NCBI GenBank assembly: GCA_028285655.1
Contig: JANQOT010000170.1
Span: 1 to 39,027 of the forward strand
DNA length: 39,027 bases
Direction: 5' to 3'
Origin: Gammaproteobacteria bacterium
GTDB lineage: Bacteria > Pseudomonadota > Gammaproteobacteria > UBA4575
Shown: positions 38,423 to 39,027 of the stretch, in pieces
Position numbering within the stretch: the stretch's first letter is position 1
How the letters are laid out: each line of letters begins with the position of its first letter
The notes under the pieces: model-generated
What the model was told of the DNA's origin: nothing
Seen by the model: the letters and a program-made list of their open reading frames with translations, nothing else
Database searches by the model: none
Position numbers and translations under genes: made by a program

Positions 38423-38426
38423 TACG
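38408..38426 (+). promoter_or_regulatory. Fur box upstream of hemP
   Basis: The 19 bases GAGAATGATTATCATTACG match the Fur consensus GATAATGATAATCATTATC at 15 of 19 positions. The core AATGATTATCATT is a near-perfect palindrome. It overlaps the -10 of the hemP promoter, as expected for iron-dependent repression. The site is seen directly; repression is inferred from the Fur family. Confidence 0.85.
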
Positions 38427-38459
38427 TTTCTTTCGTAATTTTCCAATGGGGAGCGCAAA

Positions 38460-38624
38460 ATGCCAGAAAATCCAGTTTGCAAATCCAAGCAATGCGAGCA
38501 ATGTTCTGAAACAGTTCCATTATCGAATTTACTGCAGGGACGTCGGTATACCTGGATACGTCACGGCGCTGAAACATATTTATTGCAGTTGACCAAATCA
38601 AATAAGTTACTGTTAACCAAGTGA
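38460..38624 (+). CDS. hemP: Hemin uptake protein HemP
   Basis: A 54-residue protein too short for the ORF track. The second half (SNLLQGRRYTWIRHGAETYLLQLTKSNKLLLTK) follows the HemP/HmuP pattern: LL-x-GRR, an H-G-x-E-Y-x-L core, and the final K-L-x-L-T-K. HemP/HmuP proteins act in induction of heme-uptake genes in several proteobacteria. GGGGAGCG lies upstream of the ATG. The N-terminus carries three cysteines (C7, C12, C15, as CKSKQCEQC), which is an unusual addition. The Fur box and promoter directly upstream support an iron-regulated role. No TonB receptor is visible in the 400 bases that follow. Confidence 0.85.
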   Translation: MPENPVCKSKQCEQCSETVPLSNLLQGRRYTWIRHGAETYLLQLTKSNKLLLTK

Positions 38625-38629
38625 ATTTT

Positions 38630-38653
38630 GGATGCTAATTTTTTAGCGAATCC
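38630..38653 (+). terminator. Stem-loop after hemP
   Basis: GGATGCTAA and TTAGC-GA-ATCC can pair as a 9-bp stem with a two-base bulge around a TTTT loop, six bases after the hemP stop codon. It is AT-rich and lacks a trailing T-tract, so it is a weak terminator candidate or a 3'-end stability hairpin. Confidence 0.3.
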
Positions 38654-38655
38654 AA

Positions 38656-38756
38656 TCGAGCATGGGGAACAAGATGGATGAATAAATTACCCATGATTCC
38701 ACATAGGTTCGAGCATGGGGAACAAGATGGATGATTAAATTACCCATGATTCCACA
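38656..38756. repeat. Two direct copies of a 48-bp repeat
   Basis: Copies at 38656-38703 and 38709-38756 both begin TCGAGCATGGGGAACAAGAT and end CCCATGATTCCACA. They differ by one base (GAATAAAT versus GATTAAAT) and are separated by five bases. Within each copy CATGGG and CCCATG form an inverted repeat around about 26 bases. With only two copies and a 5-bp spacer, this is not a CRISPR array. The family is not recognised. Confidence 0.9.
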
Positions 38757-38843
38757 GTTCCTGTACTAAGCGGCTTAGCCTTTGCTGTTTAGCGGTTACT
38801 CAAGCCAGGACTTGTCGCCGTTTGCCTAAAAGTAGTAGTGACC

Positions 38844-39027
38844 TCCTCACAAGTCGGTAGCCAGAGTATTTTTAAGCCTCGTAATTCAATAATGAATGGC
38901 TGCGCCATGCTTGATTTGCCCGCAATACCCGCGGGCAAGTGTCCTCACAAGTCGGTAGCCAGAGTATTTTTAACCTTGTAATTCAATAATGAATGGCTGC
39001 GCCATGCTTAATTTGCCCGCAATACCC
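38844..39027. repeat. Two direct copies of a ~87-bp hairpin repeat (98-bp period), second cut by window end
   Basis: Copies start TCCTCACAAGTCGGTAGCC at 38844 and 38942. They are nearly identical, apart from a one-base indel and a few substitutions (GCCTCG versus CCTTG, TTGATT versus TTAATT). Each contains the palindrome ATGGC-TGC-GCCAT (38896-38908 and 38993-39005). The first also has an 8-bp GC-rich hairpin, TTGCCCGC and GCGGGCAA (38916-38938). The core after the palindrome resembles the 112-bp repeat at 2.4 kb. The array probably continues beyond the window. Confidence 0.9.

Larger units (their letters stand above)
38625..39027. other. Non-coding stretch with short direct repeats, to window end
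   Basis: These 403 bases contain no convincing gene on either strand. They hold a stem-loop just after hemP (38630-38653), two 48-bp repeats, an 87-base spacer with a small CTAAG-CGG-CTTAG palindrome, and two copies of a roughly 87-bp repeat that runs to the window edge. The expected TonB-dependent heme receptor, if any, must lie outside the window. Confidence 0.8.

Noticed and set aside
38656-39027. CRISPR-like array at the window end
   Set aside because: There are two different repeat families with two copies each, spacers of 5 and 11 bases, and no cas genes. This does not fit a CRISPR array.

Overview
The window is chromosomal, mostly housekeeping DNA from what looks like a non-enteric gammaproteobacterium. 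The evidence is a complete isc operon in the enteric order behind suhB and trmJ, a cluster running ndk-rlmN-pilW-rodZ-hisS-yfgM-bamB-der, and a canonical smc (not mukB) next to zipA and ligA, an arrangement known from pseudomonad-like lineages. The genus cannot be assigned from the sequence alone. There is no phage, transposase, integrase, CRISPR array or plasmid gene. Almost every base is coding except two repeat-filled stretches.

Layout, left to right. (1) 1-2.3 kb: the 5' part of a tRNA-Leu(CAA) on the minus strand, then queA and tgt (queuosine modification of tRNA). (2) 2.33-2.7 kb: three tandem 112-bp repeats with hairpins, sitting inside the usual tgt-yajC junction. (3) 2.7-5.9 kb: yajC-secD-secF (Sec translocon accessory complex). 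(4) 5.9-7.5 kb: suhB (minus) and the divergent trmJ. (5) 7.5-13.3 kb: iscR-iscS-iscU-iscA-hscB-hscA-fdx-iscX, with a near-consensus IscR type 1 site in the promoter. (6) 13.4-21.3 kb: ndk, rlmN, pilW, rodZ, hisS, yfgM, bamB, der. The ispG gene often found between rodZ and hisS is absent. (7) 21.3-23.6 kb: a class I aminotransferase, with cysZ and short-form queF on the minus strand. (8) 23.7-30.1 kb: smc, zipA, ligA. (9) 30.1-34.4 kb: a PilZ-domain protein, a solitary LpxA-type acyltransferase, an unrecognised four-helix membrane protein, mpl, and a Ser/Thr protein kinase with a degraded glycine loop and a C-terminal domain resembling a cyclic-nucleotide-binding fold. (10) 34.5-38.6 kb: a Lon-N-terminal-domain protein, a thioredoxin-like protein, an ABC exporter, a Dyp-type peroxidase, and a short hemin-uptake protein HemP (missed by the ORF track) behind a promoter overlapped by a Fur box. 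(11) 38.63-39.03 kb: non-coding, with two families of short direct repeats that run off the window end.

Functional themes are tRNA modification (queA, tgt, queF, trmJ, rlmN, with tRNA and rRNA targets), protein export and envelope assembly (yajC-secDF, bamB, yfgM, pilW, rodZ, mpl), Fe-S cluster biogenesis (isc), chromosome and division functions (smc, zipA, ligA), and iron/heme (Dyp peroxidase, HemP).

No clearly new multi-gene system is visible. The best leads are (a) the repeats at the two ends of the window, which share a 27-nt core whose hairpin stem shows a compensatory base-pair change, (b) the atypical kinase/cNMP-like fusion, (c) the Cys-rich HemP, and (d) the orphan LpxA-like gene.
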